Assembly: GCA_020720325.1 (NCBI GenBank)
Contig: DYOW01000017.1
Span: 1-35,383 of the forward strand
Direction of reading: 5' to 3'
Length of the DNA stretch: 35,383 bases
From: Desulfobulbus propionicus
Lineage (GTDB): Bacteria > Desulfobacterota > Dissulfuribacteria > Dissulfuribacterales > DYOW01
The translations under genes and the position numbers were made by a program. The notes under the pieces were generated by a model that saw only the letters and a list, made by a program, of their open reading frames with translations, made no database searches and was not told the origin of the DNA. Below are positions 32,082 through 35,383 of this stretch, one piece after another (positions within the stretch are counted from its first letter, which is position 1; each line of letters begins with the position of its first letter).

Positions 32082-34406
32082 TTGACTAATATCGCAAACA
32101 AAGAGCTTATAACAAACATATCAGGTAAAATTGAGCGAATAACCTACAGTTCAAACGAATCCGGTTATGTTGTTTTAAGAATAAGACCCATTAAGGGCGG
32201 AGGGCAATTCACTGCGGTTGGCCACATTCCTGAGCTTATAAACAATGCCCTTCTTGAAGGCGTTGAAATCGAGTTTGAAGGACAGTGGAACCTCACCAAA
32301 TACGGCAGGCAGTTTAATTTCACCCAATATAAATTTCTTGACGGCGATGTGTATTTCTTTCTTTCACGGGTTGTAAAAGGAGTGGGAAAAGAACTCGCAA
32401 AAACCCTCATAAGCAAATACGGCGAAAAAGAAATCATTAACATCCTCGACAAAGAACCCCAAAAGCTCCTGTCTGTCAAGGGAATAAAGACCAAAAGACT
32501 CCAGGTTATCACAAATTCATGGCAAAAACATAAAAGCCTCAAGGAACTTTCCAATTACCTCAACATAAAAACCGGTCAGATCACCTCGAACATGCTTATA
32601 AAAATCTACAATCATTTTGGAGAAAAAGCCATTAATCTTATAAGGGAAAATCCTTATAACCTTTGCGACATAAGGGGGGTTGGCTTTAAAACAGCAGATA
32701 AGATCGCGCTTTCCACAGGTCTTAGAGCAGACTCTCCCCAGAGAATCACAGCGGCAATAAACCATCTTCTCCTTGAAGAGGCTGAAAACGAAGGGCACTG
32801 CTACCAGAATAATGAAGAATTCCTGAAAAAAATAACAGAACTTATGACACATGAGGAAATAAGCCCCAAAAAAGAAGATATTGAAAAAGCCATTGGACAG
32901 ATGTCTGCCCTTGGAAATATTATTTTAGGACAGGATGAAAAACTTGGGCTTTCCAGCTTCTATTACATGGAATCATGGATAAGAAATTTTTTTGAGGAAC
33001 GTTCTTTAATAACAGACAGAAAGACAATAGCAGTTTCGGATGTTGAAAATTTTATATCCCAGTACGAGGAAAGGACAAAATTCGAGCTTTCCCATGAACA
33101 AAAAGAGATAATAATAAAAATCGCAACCGAGGGCAGGATGCTTTTTAGTCTCGCAGGCTATGCAGGAACAGGAAAAACCACTGTATGCCGTGTCATATTA
33201 AACCTTTTGAGCAGATATTACTGTAAAGACAATGATATTGTGTGCTGCGCCTTCACAGGTATGGCATCTTCCAGAATCAGAAAGGCAACAGGCTTTGACG
33301 CATTTACCATCCACAGCCTCTTAAAATATCAGGGAGAGAATAAATTTGAGCATGGCCCGGAAAACCCACTGCCCTACAAGATTGTCGTGCTTGACGAGGC
33401 CTCAATGGTAAATTTACAGATATTTTACAGGCTTGCGCGCTCCTTGCGACCTGACACACTCTTTATTCTTGTGGGAGATCCTGCCCAGCTTCCCCCCATT
33501 GGAGCTGGAAATGTATTTGCTGATGCCCTTGAAAAATCATTGATACCATCAATAAAACTCACAAAAATATACCGGCAGAGCGAAGACAGCGTGCTTACTC
33601 TTTTTGCAAATACCATAAGGGAGGGAATCGTCCCGGAAGGCGTTAATGAATCAAACTGGAAGGATTTCAGGTTTGAAAATGTGGAGCCCCATAACCTTAT
33701 TATCGCAAAAAATAAATGTTCAGAAAAGGAATTAAAACTCCTCAGGGAAGAAAACAATATGGCAATCCTTAACAGAATCCGGGGGCTTGCCCAATATTAC
33801 AAAGATAAACTGGAACACCCAATCTGGGATTTTCAGGTTCTTACACCAATGAGAATGGGTCAGCTCGGAACTGAAAACCTGAATCTTGTCCTGCAAAACA
33901 TATTAAATCCCCTGCCAAAAACAAGCCTGAAAAAACACGGTTTGGAGATACGGGAAGGTGACAAGGTTGTGCATCTTCAAAATAAAGATATGCCCTGCAT
34001 GGACTGGGAGGAATACCTGCAAAGTGGCAAAAATTTTTCAGGCAAGGAATTTAAGCGAATATTTAACGGAAGCGTGGGTTTAATAACAAAAATTGACACA
34101 GAAGAAGACATGTTTTATGTTGTATATCCAGAAAGGATTGTTATTGCCTATCATGCCGATTATATAGGAGATATAATAGAACATGCCTTTTCCTTGACTG
34201 TCCATAAGGCGCAGGGCAGCCAGTACAGGGTTGTGGTTATTCCCCTTACAAATTCACATTTTATAATGCTCAATAACAAATGGTTCTATACAGCGATCAC
34301 AAGGGCTGAACAAAAGGTATATCTTATTGGTCAGAAATACGCCTTAAAAAGGGCATGCACCAACATTGAAAGCGCTGAAAGAAAGACGTGGCTTAAGGGT
34401 TTTTAA
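32082..34406 (+). CDS. recD2: RecD2-type ATP-dependent DNA helicase
   Basis: A 774-residue superfamily 1B helicase (5'-3') of the RecD2 type, found without RecBC and linked to DNA repair and replication-fork maintenance. An N-terminal OB-like region (GKIERITYSSNESGYVVLRI) is followed by helix-hairpin-helix segments (GVGKELAKTLISKYG and DIRGVGFKTADKIAL). The motor has Walker A GYAGTGKTT at 359-367, motif II VLDEASM, GDPAQLPPIGAGN, YRQSED and the late SLTVHKAQGSQ and TAITRAEQKVYLIG. The start is a TTG six bases after the zinc-ribbon gene, with no clear ribosome binding site, so translation may be coupled. No recB or recC is in the window. Confidence 0.93.
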   Translation: MTNIANKELITNISGKIERITYSSNESGYVVLRIRPIKGGGQFTAVGHIPELINNALLEGVEIEFEGQWNLTKYGRQFNFTQYKFLDGDVYFFLSRVVKGVGKELAKTLISKYGEKEIINILDKEPQKLLSVKGIKTKRLQVITNSWQKHKSLKELSNYLNIKTGQITSNMLIKIYNHFGEKAINLIRENPYNLCDIRGVGFKTADKIALSTGLRADSPQRITAAINHLLLEEAENEGHCYQNNEEFLKKITELMTHEEISPKKEDIEKAIGQMSALGNIILGQDEKLGLSSFYYMESWIRNFFEERSLITDRKTIAVSDVENFISQYEERTKFELSHEQKEIIIKIATEGRMLFSLAGYAGTGKTTVCRVILNLLSRYYCKDNDIVCCAFTGMASSRIRKATGFDAFTIHSLLKYQGENKFEHGPENPLPYKIVVLDEASMVNLQIFYRLARSLRPDTLFILVGDPAQLPPIGAGNVFADALEKSLIPSIKLTKIYRQSEDSVLTLFANTIREGIVPEGVNESNWKDFRFENVEPHNLIIAKNKCSEKELKLLREENNMAILNRIRGLAQYYKDKLEHPIWDFQVLTPMRMGQLGTENLNLVLQNILNPLPKTSLKKHGLEIREGDKVVHLQNKDMPCMDWEEYLQSGKNFSGKEFKRIFNGSVGLITKIDTEEDMFYVVYPERIVIAYHADYIGDIIEHAFSLTVHKAQGSQYRVVVIPLTNSHFIMLNNKWFYTAITRAEQKVYLIGQKYALKRACTNIESAERKTWLKGF

Positions 34407-34414
34407 AAATTTAG

Positions 34415-35191
34415 TTAGTGCGGTAATAATAAAAAGGCATCCGTTACTGTATGATTAAGCGTCACTGTGAGATTGCTTCCATCCCAATTTGCTTGTGGAG
34501 TAAGGGACACCGGAGCTGTCTCCGTTGAATATTGCCAGGCGCTCACTTCGCCAACAGCGGAAATATCACAGGGATTTAATTGCAAGGTAAGCGTTTCAAT
34601 AAAAAAAGGTGAAAAAGACGTTTTTTCGTCAGGCGGCAGAAATGCAACAAGTATCCTGATAAGTTTTCCATCTGCCCCGCGACAAAACATTATGCTGGCA
34701 TCCACCCCGGAAAAAGCATTAACAAGAATATGTGACAAATACTGGTTTGAGAGCAGTTCCCCAAGGAGATTAACCGCTTCATCTCCCTTTCCACCAGGTT
34801 CATTCTGATCTGTGCTCCACCAAATCTAGCGTGTTTGCCATGCCGTCAAATTGTGACTGGCAGCCCACTGGATAAATCGAAAGGAGCGGTTAAGCACACT
34901 GACTGGTCCTGTGCCTTTATTTCCGTGCTCTTCGGTAATCCAGATGGATTCAACTTTGCCTGACGCAAGATACTCATTATAGATTTCTTCTAAAACTGCA
35001 ATATCTCCCACTGGATAATGAATGGTAAGGATATCCACCAGCTCCCACACGGTCTTTCCGGCAAGACTTCCCGCGTATGAGCCTGTCAGGGTATAATTCA
35101 TTGTGTCGCGCATGTTCTGACGCTGGGTGGGATTGGCAATGCTCGGAAAACTGCCTGAAAGAAAGTAAAAATGATAGTTTGCCTTGCACAT
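34415..35191 (-). CDS. Glycosidase-like protein interrupted by one in-frame amber codon
   Basis: From an ATG at 35191 with a strong ribosome binding site (AAGGAGG) the frame runs 121 residues to TAG at 34828-34826, then continues without a shift for 136 more codons to TAA at 34415-34417, giving 258 positions with the amber at 122. Both halves look like one protein. The first half resembles the end of a TIM-barrel glycosidase (WELVDILTIHYPVGD, then VESIWITEEHG with a candidate catalytic Glu, and SVLNRSFRFIQWA). The second continues with EAVNLLGELLSNQ and beta-rich segments. No upstream barrel half exists in the AT-rich 35192-35383 stretch, so the gene is short for such an enzyme. GC content is visibly higher than its neighbours, suggesting transfer. 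A recent nonsense mutation is the simplest explanation; amber readthrough is the alternative. Confidence 0.6.
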
Positions 35192-35383
35192 TATCCTTGC
35201 CTCCTTGTAATAAGATACTTAAAACAAAATTTTAATTATTAGCTGTTTATATTAAATATTATTTTTATTTTTCATTTTTTCAAATAAAAAACTGCAAAAA
35301 ATCACAAACAAAAGAAAATACACGCACGCAATGGAAAAAAAAATTGAATTAATTTTAAAAAAAGATATAATAATTTTTAAAAA

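Noticed and set aside
1-35383. CRISPR array, tRNA, rRNA, prophage or known defence system
   Set aside because: I found no regularly spaced repeats, no cloverleaf, no phage structural genes and no restriction, toxin-antitoxin or retron genes by eye. A tRNA scan was not possible.

Overview
This is an AT-rich window (roughly 35-40% GC by eye) from a Gram-negative bacterium. The evidence is a type IV pilus retraction pair (PilT and a PilU-like ATPase), the FtsE-FtsX-EnvC septal module, a periplasmic C-terminal processing protease, a secreted di-heme cytochrome c peroxidase and a selenophosphate synthetase that itself appears to carry selenocysteine. This suggests an anaerobic or microaerobic bacterium of the deltaproteobacterial kind (Desulfobacterota, Nitrospirota or a related candidate phylum). 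No rRNA or other phylogenetic marker is present to settle this.

Layout. 1-411: 5' part of an IS630-type transposase running off the left edge. 617-2572 (minus): selD with an in-frame UGA (Sec13), an amphi-Trp domain gene just upstream of it, then a terminator and a tandem pair of paralogous small proteins. 2752-5187 (plus): Maf/DUF115 glycosyltransferase. 5195-9296 (minus): aspartate aminotransferase, truA, argC, rpsI and rplM, with a near-consensus sigma-70 promoter ahead of rplM. 9518-10177: an orphan gene whose frame continues past an amber codon. 10292-12642: Nudix hydrolase, AMMECR1 protein and a UDP-HexNAc dehydrogenase. 12808-23516 (plus): PfkB-type sugar kinase, cytochrome c peroxidase, Hsp70/DUF3731 protein, ComEC, a CDF transporter and a secreted Asp-box protein, separated by palindromes and dispersed repeats. 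23506-28901 (minus): YibQ-type polysaccharide deacetylase, CtpA protease, EnvC-like factor, FtsX and FtsE, a cell-wall/division block. 29132-34406 (plus): pilT, a pilU-like gene, a zinc-ribbon/receiver-like protein and recD2. 34415-35191 (minus): a compositionally distinct glycosidase-like gene interrupted by one amber codon.

How the genes relate. FtsE/FtsX/EnvC form a translationally coupled unit that would control peptidoglycan amidases at the septum, with CtpA and YibQ as envelope neighbours. PilT, the PilU-like protein and the zinc-ribbon protein are probably one pilus operon, and ComEC elsewhere in the window would supply the inner-membrane DNA channel if the cell takes up DNA. The Maf glycosyltransferase and the UDP-HexNAc dehydrogenase point to surface glycan or flagellin decoration. 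SelD implies that the genome also encodes selA, selB and selC, which are not in this window.

Most genes are conventional. The parts most worth a second look are selenocysteine in SelD, two genes whose frames continue past TAG, the two-copy small-protein family, the ComEC beta-lactamase-like domain lacking its metal-binding histidines, and the dispersed palindromic repeats. I saw no CRISPR array, rRNA, tRNA, phage module or recognisable defence system.
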